Assembly: GCF_018143015.1 (NCBI RefSeq)
Contig: NC_054758.1
Span: forward strand, 2,647,001-2,711,000
Origin: Lytechinus variegatus
Lineage: Eukaryota; Echinodermata; Echinoidea; Temnopleuroida; Toxopneustidae
Direction of reading: 5' to 3'
DNA length: 64,000 nucleotides
Position numbers and translations under genes: made by a program. Under the pieces are notes generated by a model. The model did no database searches, had not been told where the DNA came from, and worked only from the letters and a program-made list of their open reading frames with translations. Of this stretch, positions 34,801 to 44,800 are shown piece after piece (positions within the stretch are counted from its first letter, which is position 1; the number at the start of each line of letters is the position of its first letter).

Positions 34801-37800
34801 CCTTGCCAAAAGGGGCTAGGCCATGGTGGGATTCGAACATACAACCCTCTAATTATTTGTATGAATTAATAATAATAAAATAATTAATAAATAAGAAGTA
34901 TATGCCAAACCAATAATTCCCTTGGAAAAAACTTACTCAATAATAGAAAAATTAGCTATGCATTTTTGCTTGTCAACTGCTCTTGCAATAAGTGGCATCA
35001 TGAGTTGCGATAAACTTATTTTTGTCTTTGTTTATTCTTTGCATTTGGATCCGACTGCAAAGCCGAGTGTGTACCTTCATATGATGAAAGTTTATTTTTC
35101 TTGTTTTTCAGGTTTTTGGTTCTCGAGTGAGAGTAGATTCGACAGCTAAGATTGCAGAGCTTGAACTGGCTGAGAAAGAGAAAATGAAGGAGAAGGTTGA
35201 TAAGATTCTTAAACATGACATCAATGTTTTCATCAACAGGTATGCTATTTATTTCCATTCTGATTGAATAGATACATTGGGCTTAGATTAATTAGAGAGA
35301 CCCATAAAAGGGGCCAGGCTTGACTAGCATTCATGCTTTTTCTGGTTGTTTAGGTCGTTGCTTTTCTGTTTATTCATAACTGATTTGCTGTAAACTTTTA
35401 AATTGTAAGTATCTTTGTATTGGATAATAAATGAATTCATCCAATTCAATATTTTCCCATTTGTCGTAATAAGGAAATGTTCCCTGTCTAAGATGTAAAG
35501 GTATTTACTTTGTTATGATTCATGGTTGTGACTCTAGCTCAGGAACTTTGCTGTAATCCTGTCTTTATTGAATTCAAGATATATACCAGAAGGCCGTTTC
35601 ATAAAGCTCTCTGTGAGTTAAGAGTGGCTTTAACCCTAAATAGACTGGGCTATTTCGACACCTAAGAAGACTGGGGGGGGGCTGATTCAGCCCCCCTTAT
35701 GATCTCGGCCGTCGATAGCGCGATCGCGACGAAAATTGGCACACGCGTTACCTATGGCATTATCTACAAAACTATAACATCAAATTCTGCAAAAAATCTC
35801 ATGTCTCATTAATTATGCTAATTTATGCATAAAATCATAAGTTTGCTCTAATTAATAAAATAATGCCCCAGAAATGCTAATTTTTGTTTTGAGTACTCTA
35901 GATAAGCATTTGATCAAATTGATTTAAAAAAAATTTCAAAATCGCATTTATTTTCTTATGTATTCTATTGTTTTCTAAATTTCTTATGTATTTCTTTGTT
36001 TTTCGACTTTTTGTTTTTTATTGTTTTTTCAATGGAAATTGTCGTGGACTTTATTTTGACCATAAAAAAGATAAAATTAATTGATTTTAAGCAGTAAAAG
36101 GAAAAATAATGATACATTTATGAACTTTGGCTAAGAACACTATTTGCATTGGATTTGTACACAAATTCACGTTTTTGAGTAATTTTGGGTCTGCATGCAC
36201 TTACGAAATGTTGCGTAATTTCGGAACCGCGTACCCGGGGGTCACAATTTTGGTCTCAAAAGTTGCGGGAGACTTGAAAGTAAAAAGTCAGTGAGAGACG
36301 AGGTCAAAAAATTTTGTGCGGCGGATTTATTGCGAAAAATGTCAAGGGGGGGGCTGAATCAGCCCCCCCCCAGTCTTTTTAGGGTTAAGAATGACTGGTG
36401 ATCCTTTCTAATGCGCAAAACCATCGCTAATGAATCATTCGCCATAAGAAAGGATCACCACTCGCTCTTAACTTACGAACAGCTTTATGAAACACCCACC
36501 TGGTCTGTGGTTCTTTTCTCAATGCATGACAGGTCCATCACAAACATACAATACTTTAATGGCATTTTTTTAATGAAGTCATGTACTGCAAGTGCTTTGT
36601 ATCCTCATGGGAAAAAGTGCTATATAAATCCAGCTATTATTATTACAGTTGTGCACATTTCATTTCATGCGCATTTATTGGGCTTAACTTTTCCAAAACT
36701 ATATGATGACAAACATGAAATGCAATCGCACACGACTGACGGGGAATAACTTTCTTGGTATCGCATCGCAATTTGCTCCACATTTTTGAAAGACTGCTGT
36801 GCATAAAGTCTTATGTAGAGCATATTTTTACAAAGGACTGTACATGACTGAGTTGAGAGCTTTTCTCTTATGACCAAAAATGCTATTCAAATTTATAAAG
36901 GATAATTATTCCCTTGGCAGAACATGGTAAATATAGGAAAAATTGCACTGGTTTGAAACCGTACCTTTGTTTGCCATTGCGCCCTCATATTCTTCCCAAT
37001 TCTTTTACATATCTTCCCTTGTCTAGGCAACTGATCTATAACTACCCAGAACAGTTGTTTGCTGACCAGGGCGTGATGGCCATCGAGCATGCAGACTTTG
37101 AGGGTGTAGAGCGTCTGGCCTTGGTGACCGGTGGAGAGATTGTCTCTACCTTTGACCGCCCTGACCTGGTCAAGCTTGGCCGATGTGATCTCATCGAAGA
37201 AGTCATGATTGGTAAGTATTATTGTTATGCGTCTCCTGGGCAGGAGAAGCAAAGGTCCACGGGTCTCTTTTTCCAATGTAAAGGGAAAAAGGAAAGCAGT
37301 TACACAAAGGATAATATTTCCAATTTAAAGAATGAAAACTGATCAAATTTCATTGCATAAATCTCATTGTCCTGGGGAGCAGTCCATGAAACAAAGGGTC
37401 AGTACTGTTCACTGGCACCTGTTATAAGCTACTGAAATCCTTGCATCTGATTGGACGAGACCAAAAAAGCCTGAGAAAATCATTGTCGGAAGTCTGCATG
37501 ACATGCTTCCCTGATTGAGTTCAAGGATTGAATGTTAGTGTAAACCATTTTTTTTTCAAAGTTTTTATTGAACAAATCATCCGACATCGCAATAATTAAA
37601 AAATGATTTCGATCAAAAACACATATTGAATGTCAATGTTGATTCTTTTTGCTTTCTCTTCCTTCAGGTGAGGACAAACTGATCAAGTTCTCTGGTGTAG
37701 CTCTTGGTGAGGCTTGCACCGTTGTACTGAGAGGAGCCACCCAACAGATTCTTGACGAGGTCGAGCGTTCGCTTCATGACGCCCTCTGTGTCTTATCCCA

Positions 37801-40800
37801 GACAGTCAAGACCACTCGCACAGTGCCAGGAGGAGGTAGGGCTTTCAAATATTGTTCTGTGTGTACTACTGTCGTGTTGCGAGCTAGAAAGGCATGGAAT
37901 AATGTTTGTTTGCCTTAAACAGAGAGGAGAAAGTAGCTGTTAGTAGGTTAAATGATATTTTTTAAAAGATGAATTGTATAAAAGGCCTTTTTTGGTGTCT
38001 TTTGTTGTTTGTGTGGTGAAGACTCCTGCCATATTAATTATCATAGAGGTGTATGCATATATGATGCAGATGTCAGCGACCACTTTCAGAGGGAACTTGA
38101 ACACTTTCATACATTCATTTATGTATTCTTTGTTAAAATTCAAACCTGTAATGGTTTTTTCTTTTTTCTATTTCCAATTTGCTCTGAAGCATCTTAAGCA
38201 TCTAATTAAGATGGAAATGCGATATATAAATCCAGGGAATAATTTTCAAAGTTATTGCATTGCGATTTCTTCCACATTTTTTAGAGACTACTGCACAAAA
38301 TGTCTTTAGTGTAGGGGAAAAAATGCAGTTGAGAGGTATTCTCTTTTGTCTCAAAGTGCAAATCAAATTTGGTAAGCGGAAGTATTCCCTGAAGTCCTAT
38401 TTATTTATCATTGTTATATTTATTAGGTGCATCTGAGATGTTGATGGCTAATGCCGTCTGTGAGTTAGCGGCTAGGACACCAGGCAAAGAGGCCGTTGCA
38501 ATCGAGGCATTCGCCAGGGCTCTAAGACAGGTAAGACAGTAATTTTCTGGAGATTTGGCAGTCTTTGGGTTGTAAATAATAATATAATAATAATGACGGT
38601 ATATTTACCCAGGGTAGCCACTTCAGTTCTGAAAAATGTTCTCCCAGCTGGGTCTGCTATTACCATCACCCCAGCTTTAGCTTGTTTACCTATAGGCGCT
38701 CATGCATTCAAGGAATTTCTTCCTACCGTGTACCCATTCACCTCACCTGGGTTGAGTGCAGCACAATGTGGGTTAATTTCTTGCTGAAGGAAAACACACC
38801 ATGGCTGGGATTCGAACCCATGTCCCTCTGATTGAAAGACGAGAGTCGTAACCACTAGACCACGACGCCCCAGGCTGGAGGTCTATTGTCACAGGAGTTG
38901 AGTGTATATTACATCCTTGACCTGGCAGTGGTGTAGGCATAGATTTTGACAGTGCAGTTGGGAAGCCAGCTTATATTTCATGGGTTTATGTAAATTAGCC
39001 AAATCTAGATTCTTGATGATATAGTGACATTGACATTTAACTTTGATTGTAAAGACGACATAAAAAATAGCTATTAGCTACAACAACATGGTTGAAATAT
39101 AATGCTAGTCTTGGTAAGGCTGCTGTTGATGGTGGTGACAACGACAAAATTTGTATATCTTTCAATCTCTCTAGCTACCAACCATCATAGCTGATAATGC
39201 TGGATACGATTCGGCTGAACTCGTCTCTCAGCTCAGAGCGGCACACACGGAAGGAAACTACAAGATGGGACTGAGTAAGTCTTATATATCACATTTCTAG
39301 TCCTTCTCTATGAAAAGAAGATAGATTGTATCACTTTCTTTATGAAGATTGAATTATTGTTGTAGCAATTTAGGGAGAACCTTCCATAGCTGCTTATTAT
39401 TGGTTTGGGGGTGGCTTGCCACATATGATGAGACTCTCTATGATTACATTTACCTTGACTAATTCTTGTTATCATTTGAAGTGTTCATGTTCACTAGTTT
39501 TATGATTTTGTGTTCATTCCTATGTAAACAGGCATTATATTCTCTCGATTAAATCTGAATATTTTTAAAAAATTTTTTTATAAATTATCTTATTTTTTTT
39601 AAAATACTTTTTACGTGAGATCCAGTGCCCAAGGACATTTTCTTGCTGTTTTTACTGTTTTTTAAAGTCAAATGAAAAAGCTATCATGCAGACTCGCCTT
39701 GAAAATAAATTCACTTTCAATTTCTTTTCTATGCAAAAGCATGTAACCCCGAATGGTTCGCCTGGGACTTCAGCGGTAACTTAGCGAACCTCAGCTATTC
39801 TTCAGATTTTTTTTCAGATGGGAATATGTCGGGTAAAGCGATTAAAAACACTCGTTAAAGGTGGTATATGAATGCAACATATTATTATCTCACGGAAGCA
39901 TTCTTAACATTTGTTGTATTGTTTTGTTTATAGATATGAATAATGGTACTATAGGCAATACCATGGAACTTGGAGTACTGGAGTCGTTCCAGGTGAAACG
40001 TCAGGTAGTCCTCAGTGCATCGGAAGCCGCAGAGATGATCCTACGAGTTGATAACATTATCAAGGCTGCACCAAGGTGAGCTTCGCATTCACATTAGGAG
40101 GGAATATATGATGAATTATGGCTGAAATGATAGTAGTGGTAGTATTAGTGGAAGAGGTAGACTGGTAGTAGTGGTGGTGGTTGTAGTGGTGTTTGGAGAA
40201 GTAAAAGTCCACATAGTCATCATCATCATCATCATTGTCAATATGGACACCGTAATCATGGACATCATGATCATCAACATTTTAACCACCATGACCATCC
40301 TCATCGTCATCATCATTGTCACAATCACCATTATCATCATCATCACCATCATCATCACCACCATTATCATCATCTTCATTATCATCACCCACCATTACCA
40401 TCATCATCATAATCATCTTCATCATCATCGTCATCTTCATCATCCTCATCATCATCATCATAACCATCATCAGCACCATCATCATCACCATCATCATCAC
40501 CATCATCAGCACCATCACCATCGTCATCACCATCATCAGCACCATCATCATCACCATCATCACCATCATCACCATCCTCATCATAATCATCCTCATCATA
40601 ATCATCATCATCCCAATCATCATCATTTTCTTCATAATCACTATACCATCTGAATTTCATACCAATGTACTCAAAGCGACATACCAAGTATAATCTCACA
40701 TTTTCCTTCTATTTTGAAATAAATGGAAATGAGAGTTGAAGAGGAAGTAGGCCGCATTAAAAACTTTTATCTATTCTACATCCACATGTCATCCCCAACA

Positions 40801-42010
40801 GTTCCAATGTGGTATTAGCAGCATGTACTCATTTCTTTGAACTTTTAGTTGCAATAATACCGCTGGATTCATTATCATAATCTGTGCAGTGTCTCGGAAA
40901 TTGCAAGCCAAAACTGGCATGTGTTGCTAATGAATTGATGTAGAATTTACAAGACTAATGAATAGGAGAAAGAGCTACTCAGAACCCGGAAATGATTTGA
41001 TTCGTTGGGAGCTTGTTTTCTCATCATCTGTTTTGATGCTACCAATAATGATGTTCTTGACTATTTTTGCATCATGTATAGTTACGTGATTGCCTTGAAT
41101 TATTAAAATGCCATTGAAACCATGCTTAGGTTTATTAATACTGGCAGGGAGGTAATAATTCTATGTGGCATTATTTTTTTTAGAATGATGCCTTCATTAA
41201 TTTGTTGTGCAGTTCCTGTAAAAAAAATGATGTCTTGCCCCCATCTTTCTCCATTCTTAGTTTACCTACTGAGCTGTGCAAGTAATGATTGGAGAGCATT
41301 TATAAAACTTTTTATGAACTAGAAGAAATAAAAGACGACAATTTTTTTGCAGGAAGGTCCCCATAAATCGCGACCAAAATTTAATGGGGAAGTTCACCCT
41401 GACAAAAAGTATATTGTAAAAATAGCAGAAAAAATAATAAAAAATATTGCTGAAGGTTTGAGAAAAATTCATCAAATAATCAAAAAGTTACTAGAATTTC
41501 AATTATTTGATTTGTGACGTCATATGCGAATAGCATTCCTACATAGCGAATGGTAAAAAAAATCAATGAAATGTCATTTTCTCACAAAACTGAGAATGGT
41601 TTTCACTGTACCTTTTGTATATCAATAGACAAATCATTTCACACCCGATCAAGAATAGAAAACAAAATTAAGTCATCAGGAACCATACAAAATTTGAAAT
41701 TCATGCATTTTATATTACATAACACATGGGGCTGCTGCTCGGTTATGACGTCACAAATCCAAAACTTTGAACTCTAATAATAACTCTTACTCTTTATCAG
41801 ATTTTCCCAAACCGTCACCGATATTTTTTACTTTTTTTTCTGCTGTTTTTACAACAAACTTTTCTTCAGGGTGAACATCCCCTTTAAGGAATTTCCCTAT
41901 TCACAAATTTTAATCATACTTAACCTGTCTTTTGCTTTGTTTTACAATTTTGTTCATGTAATGATTTCCCTCCTCTATCTTTCAGGCAACGAAACGATCC
42001 CGGTCATTGA
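22872..42010 (+). CDS. CCT2: T-complex protein 1 subunit beta (CCT2), complete, 14 coding exons
   Basis: Encodes the beta subunit of the cytosolic TRiC/CCT chaperonin, the ATP-driven double ring that folds actin, tubulin and other proteins. Coding exons: 22872-22874, 25435-25569, 29071-29182, 29884-29960, 31407-31519, 33481-33607, 33984-34160, 35112-35239, 37027-37211, 37668-37835, 38427-38530, 39175-39274, 39934-40075, 41986-42010. They sum to 1596 nt (531 codons plus stop; human has 535). All introns are GT-AG and all codon phases join. Group II chaperonin motifs are visible: TLGPKGM (40-46), [14 protein letters not shown] (94-99, nucleotide-binding Asp), the apical domain with [23 protein letters not shown] (406-412) and [11 protein letters not shown]. 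The sequence follows human CCT2 almost throughout. Exon 1 contributes only the ATG. The end is RQRNDPGH, unlike the human tail. No frameshift or stop interrupts it. No clear AATAAA signal was found just after the stop. Confidence 0.97.
22875..24835. other. CCT2 intron 1, left part; polypurine tract
   Basis: No second gene is seen. Strongly GA-rich sequence runs from about 23385 to 23530. A diverged inverted pair (GCGATTTTG/CCGCAATACATTATGGGATC against GATCTCATAATGAATTGTGG) lies at about 23636-23745, probably a foldback remnant. Confidence 0.45.
24836..25109. mobile_element. Foldback MITE, GGGCCCTGTCTTACAAAGAG family, copy in CCT2 intron 1
   Basis: Left end GGGCCCTGTCTTACAAAGAG with GATCGATCCAATCAATCGTA, centre TGTCCTTTGTAAACAAAGGA, right end GCAACTCTTTGTAAGATGTG. 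It is about 274 bp and non-coding, and ends about 325 bp before CCT2 exon 2. Confidence 0.8.
25653..27585. mobile_element. hAT-like non-autonomous element with intact 8-bp target duplication
   Basis: Perfect 15-bp terminal inverted repeats, CAGCGTTCTCGCCAG at 25653 and CTGGCGAGAACGCTG ending at 27585, are flanked by the identical 8-mer ATAGCGCC (25645-25652 and 27586-27593). Ends of the CAG.GTTCTC type and 8-bp duplications characterise the hAT superfamily. A perfect 11-bp hairpin (CACGCATGGTG, loop CAAA) lies at 25675-25700. The 1.93-kb interior has short ORFs only and no recognisable transposase. It sits in CCT2 intron 2. Confidence 0.85.
27840..28704. mobile_element. Foldback element inserted in a SINE, itself interrupted by a LINE fragment
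   Basis: Ends TACCCTTTTTACACA and TGTGTAAAAAGGGTA are perfect inverted repeats, flanked by TTG (27837-27839 and 28705-28707), which fits a 3-bp target duplication. The interior consists of hairpins built on TTAACCCCGTACTAT and on CTATAGGTGGGGC paired with GCCCCACCTATAG, repeated several times. A 301-bp LINE fragment occupies 28319-28619. No coding capacity of its own. Confidence 0.8.
28319..28619 (-). mobile_element. 3' end of a non-LTR retrotransposon (RTE/CR1-like), broken ORF
   Basis: Minus-strand translation gives [19 protein letters not shown] in one frame, then [20 protein letters not shown] and [17 protein letters not shown] in another. These are C-terminal motifs of RTE-class reverse transcriptase ORFs. 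A frameshift lies near 28490-28545, and the region usually found between the two blocks is missing. The 3' end is a short (ATG)n tail at 28319-28334. Near-identical 10-mers CCCGTACTAT (28309-28318) and CCCGAACTAT (28620-28629) look like the target duplication. Confidence 0.8.
29961..31406. other. CCT2 intron 4, nothing recognised
   Basis: AT-rich intron sequence with no credible ORF, SINE or MITE terminus. A G homopolymer of about 11 lies near 30967. Confidence 0.5.
31587..32319. mobile_element. piggyBac-like TTAA MITE, diverged copy
   Basis: Flanked by TTAA at 31583-31586 and 32320-32323. Left end CCCTATCATTAACTGGGC; right end is the complement of CTCTTATTAAACGGG. Near each end a G tract and a C tract flank a short spacer (GGGGGGGCAATTTGACCCCCC on the left, GGGGGGTCGAATTGACCCCC on the right). 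The interior matches the other two copies (GAGCAATTTCGGGTCTG, AAAATGTTGCGTAATTTC). No transposase. Confidence 0.8.
32878..33190 (-). mobile_element. tRNA-derived SINE with well kept A and B boxes
   Basis: The minus-strand head has A box TAGCTCAGTCGGCAAGAGCG and B box GGGGTTCGAGTCCCG. The T stem has mismatches and no normal anticodon arm forms, so this is not a tRNA gene. The body includes TTGCGTCCTTTCCGATGGAC-like sequence read on the plus strand. It lies in CCT2 intron 5. Confidence 0.7.
34603..34850 (-). mobile_element. tRNA-derived SINE, head truncated
   Basis: On the minus strand a B box (GTTCGAATCCCACCATGG) leads into a body with AGGCGTCAATCCACACATTC. The 3' part has GTAATAATAATTGTGAAGCG followed by TTGAGCAG and AAGCACTATATTAAA, the L2-type tail used by several SINEs here. 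The A-box half of the head is not seen. It lies in CCT2 intron 7. Confidence 0.7.
35590..36503. mobile_element. Foldback MITE, GTTTCATAAAGCTGTTCGTA family, copy 3, split by a piggyBac-like MITE
   Basis: The left arm GTTTCATAAAGCTCTCTGTG reaches GAGTGGCTTTAA at 35633. The family sequence resumes at 36385 with TTAAGAATGACTGGTGATCC and ends AGCTTTATGAAACACCCACC. The interruption at a TTAA is exact. Confidence 0.85.
35634..36384 (+). mobile_element. piggyBac-like TTAA MITE inserted in a foldback MITE
   Basis: TTAA at 35630-35633 and 36385-36388; ends CCCTAAATAGACTGGGC and TCTTTTTAGGG. CCCTA...TAGGG ends at TTAA are the piggyBac signature. Subterminal perfect palindromes of the form G7-CTGATTCAG-C6 lie near 35676-35697, and G8-CTGAATCAG-C9 near 36346-36371. 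It is 751 bp and has no transposase. It is close to the copy at 45906-46642, which is in the opposite orientation. Confidence 0.88.
36504..36652 (+). mobile_element. SINE 3'-tail fragment
   Basis: Carries AAGTGCTTTGTATCCTCATG, then AAAAAGTGCTATATAAATCC and a TTATTATTA tail, the L2-type SINE/LINE 3' end. No tRNA head is visible. It abuts the foldback MITE at 35590-36503. A shorter tail relic of the same kind (GGAAATGCGATATATAAATC) lies at about 38185-38236. Confidence 0.6.
38585..38871 (-). mobile_element. tRNA-derived SINE, most complete copy
   Basis: Minus-strand head GGGGCGTCGTGGTCTAGTGG (from 38871), a Glu-like anticodon loop CTTTCAA and B box GGGTTCGAATCCC. The body is CAGCAAGAAATTAACCC, CATTGTGCTGCACTCAACCC and GTGAATGGGTACACGG; an AT-rich (ATT)n tail is near 38580. 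The tRNA fold is imperfect. It lies in CCT2 intron 11. Confidence 0.75.
40216..40640. repeat. (CAT)n/(ATC)n microsatellite, ~425 bp
   Basis: Nearly uninterrupted trinucleotide repeat with scattered CAC and AAT units in CCT2 intron 13. It generates His-, Ile- and Asp-rich ORFs up to 160 codons on both strands, all spurious. Confidence 0.95.
41385..41883. mobile_element. TTAA MITE, GGGGAAGTTCACCCTG family, complete
   Basis: TTAA at 41381-41384 and 41884-41887. Ends TGGGGAAGTTCACCCTGA and (complement) AGGGGATGTTCACCCTGA. The arms are inverted repeats with AAAAATAGCAGAAAAAATAA and TTTGTGACGTCATATG mirrored by ATGACGTCACAAAT. 499 bp; it ends 102 bp before the last CCT2 exon, close to the branch-site region. 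Confidence 0.88.
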
Positions 42011-42117
42011 GTCATGCTGACCGCTGTACATATTCATCTTTGGAGCTTACTTGTGGCTTTTGATGTACGCTGATATCCTGTAGGAGTTATAACAGAACAC
42101 CATTTGATAATCAATTC

Positions 42118-42277
42118 CCGGGCCCGTTTCTTCAAGAGTTGCAACTGTTGTAACTTTGCCATTATTGTAACTACCATAGAATCCTTGATTGTGATTGGCT
42201 GATGAGCACCGTTACCATGGTAGTTGCCATAATGATAAAGTTACCACAGTTGCAAGTCCTTTATGAAACCGGCCCTT
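42118..42277. mobile_element. Foldback MITE just after the CCT2 stop, probably in its 3' UTR
   Basis: The arms GGGCCCGTTTCTTCAAGAGT / TGCAACTGTTGTAACTTTGC are mirrored by TAAAGTTACCACAGTTGCAA / CTTTATGAAACCGGCCC. It begins about 108 bp after the stop, so a CCT2 mRNA of ordinary length would carry the hairpin. The transcript end is not visible, so this is inference. Confidence 0.7.
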
Positions 42278-42536
42278 GGAGGCTGTTTCACAAAGCTGTC
42301 TGTAAGGTTATGAATGTCTTCATGAACTACTTGAATACATTCTTGGATACTTAATAGGATTCAATCTTGTTATTAACCAGAATTTAAATGCAAATTTAAT
42401 TATCAGAATTTAATCTATGCTAAAAAAAATCATACCCACTACGTAAACAGCAGGGAAATCTTGTAATTAACCAGAATCATTTAGAATAACTTTGCAAATA
42501 GCTTCATCAAACACCATCCAAGGAGAAGGGGAGGGG

Positions 42537-42700
42537 GGGGGGGTGTTTCACAGAGATTTTAGCATAACTTAGATATGTATTTAAATTCCCATTTGCATTG
42601 GACAATTGTGCTTAGGGGACATGCCCTACTTCATTTGAATCAATTAGATTGCACATTATGTATCATGTGCGCGTCAGTATTTAAGCTTGACTCTTCAGCC
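42537..42700. mobile_element. Diverged foldback MITE, GGGGGTGTTTCACA family
   Basis: A run of G and GTGTTTCACAGAGATTTTAG at the left, CATGTGCGCGTCAGTATTTAAG at the right. It aligns loosely with the near-perfect copy at 43084-43301 and lacks a clear right terminus. Confidence 0.5.
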
Positions 42701-43083
42701 CAGTTAACTCCCACTGAAACACTGCATATTGCACAATTGACGTTTCCTCAAATGCTTCTCAACAATATTATATAACCATTGTCTCTCTCCGCATGTTTGT
42801 TAACATTATGTGGTGCTAGTAAAGCAACTATAGGACTAGAACGGGTGTTGCACCAGTTTCTTTATTGCATACATGTGTCAAAACCTTGGAATCCTAACAA
42901 AATCATAAGAATATCTAGAATGATGATTGATATTTGGATCAACAACATCTAGCAGTGTTTATATTACAACTTGGTAATAAGCAGTGTCATTAAATGGGAG
43001 AAATGCTTCATTCTTGTGTCGCATCTGATCTCACCAAGGAATTGTCAATCGGGGACCATGAAAACAGATGTTGATTGGTATCT

Positions 43084-43301
43084 GGGGGGTGTTTCACAAA
43101 GATTTAAGTATGACTTAGAGTCGCACTTAAATGCCGAGTTGCGTACGGTATGAAAGGCTTGACCGCATTGGTCAGATCGTGCCATGAGGACGCGCACTAC
43201 TGCGTATCTATCTATCAATAAGATCGCGCATTGCATATCATGTACGCGTCGGCATTTAAGTGTGACGTAAATCATACTTAAATCTTTGTGAAACACCCCC
43301 C
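43084..43301. mobile_element. Near-perfect 218-bp foldback MITE, GGGGGTGTTTCACAAAGATT family
   Basis: Left GGGGGGTGTTTCACAAAGAT with TTAAGTATGACTTA, right TTAAATCTTTGTGAAACACC. The inner arms are CACTTAAATGCCGA and TCGGCATTTAAGTG. The element can fold almost end to end, with its loop around 43190. No coding capacity. Confidence 0.85.
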
Positions 43302-43424
43302 TGGTTCAGTAGTATTAAGCACTGTCCATATTACTGCTCTCTCACTAGCAACGCTCTAGTCAGTGTCATATAATGGGAGCAGTATATTATTATCTTGTCA
43401 CATTTCACCAAGTAAATAGCAATC

Positions 43425-43560
43425 AGGGGGACGTTTCATCAATATTTTCGTCCGACAAGTTGTCAGATCTGACAACTTTCCTGGATTCTGATTGGTTGAG
43501 AAGCACTGTTACTATAGTAACTGTCAGATAAAACAGGACTTTTCATGAAACACTCACCTG
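43425..43560. mobile_element. Small foldback MITE
   Basis: The left end GGGGGACGTTTCATCAATAT with GTTGTCAGATCTGACAACTT is mirrored at distance by AACTGTCAGATAAAAC and TTTTCATGAAACACTCACC. Related in its ends to the other GTTTCAT families of the window. Confidence 0.6.
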
Positions 43561-44796
43561 AAAGCATGGAAACAAGCGTGCTTAAAGAACCACCTCGATG
43601 CATGGACTACATTAACATAGCATCCAAAGTGTAGGCTTATTTATTATCTACAAGATGCAGCCTGGAAATTGGATGGGGGTGAAATGTGCTCACTTTCCCA
43701 GGCATGTGTGAGATCTTTATCCGATTAATTGGTCTTCATCGTCTTCTACTTGTTTTGATGAACCGAAAAAGGAATGAATAGTCGGTCATTTCATGGTGAT
43801 GAGGTGGATTTATTGAGATCTAAGCATGCCTTGTGCTAAATTGACATGTGGTTAGTATTAAGTGGCCTATGAATATAGGTTATATAAGAATTTCACTTAT
43901 TCCTTATAATTGAAATCTAAGATGAATGGAAATGGAAGCTACAGAGAAATGAAAGATGGAGATAAAATTGAAAAAAAATTTGTAAGTTCTAATCAAACTC
44001 CGATCAACTAATCCGTGATGTTTCACTGTCACAGCATAGCTCCGATTAATACACATCTTGTCCTATCATTTATTTTATATCATTTATTTTCCTGCTTGCA
44101 CTGAAAGCAAAATCAGGCAATCCCTTCAAGGTTTTGAGCTTTTTGTTCTGGTAATTGGATTGCGATCCAAGTCTGACTTTAATTACTCCTTATAACCAGA
44201 TAAGATTCCTCATCCATGCAGATTTATTAGGAACATGCTGGCAATCACGTGGGCTTGAAACCACAATGAGAATTTGCAAGAGAACACGCGTTCCCCATGT
44301 GCTATATGTACTTTACTGGCCGATTATTCTATTATCTCATTACCGTTGGCAATTTCACTCAAAACGTTACCCTGGAAAAGACAGTTAAATACCCCATTAG
44401 AGCATTTCCATGAATGCGCAGGATACTATTACATGTACCTTATTTCGAAAGACAATAATCTTTTCTCTCCAAAATGTTATTTGGAAAGGACAGATTTTGC
44501 AGAAAATACCCTAAAAAAGCATTTCAATGTATGCACAAGAAGATTAATTGAATATAGTGGTGTGTAGAGAAGAGTTGTAAGGAAATTCTTGAAGCTATGT
44601 GCGTAATGTATACCTGATTTAATTGTAAATGTAGTGATGCGATTGTCTGTTTATTATTATCCGAGTGAGATTGTGTGATTTTTTTTCTTTTGTACTTTCG
44701 AGATAAATTTGAACCAAGGTATGGAAACATTAAATGTGAATGTAAGGATGAAAAATTATGAGTTGTGTATTGTAAACATGTACTGTCAAATATGTG
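43561..44796. other. Intergenic, nothing recognised
   Basis: AT-rich sequence between CCT2 and the next repeat. ORFs up to 97 codons show no recognisable motif and no splice-joined pattern. Confidence 0.5.
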
Positions 44797-44800
44797 TTAA

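Noticed and set aside
40171-40699. Open reading frames up to 160 codons on both strands, rich in His, Ile, Asp or Met
   Set aside because: They are translations of a (CAT)n microsatellite inside CCT2 intron 13; all frames stay open because the repeat lacks stops.
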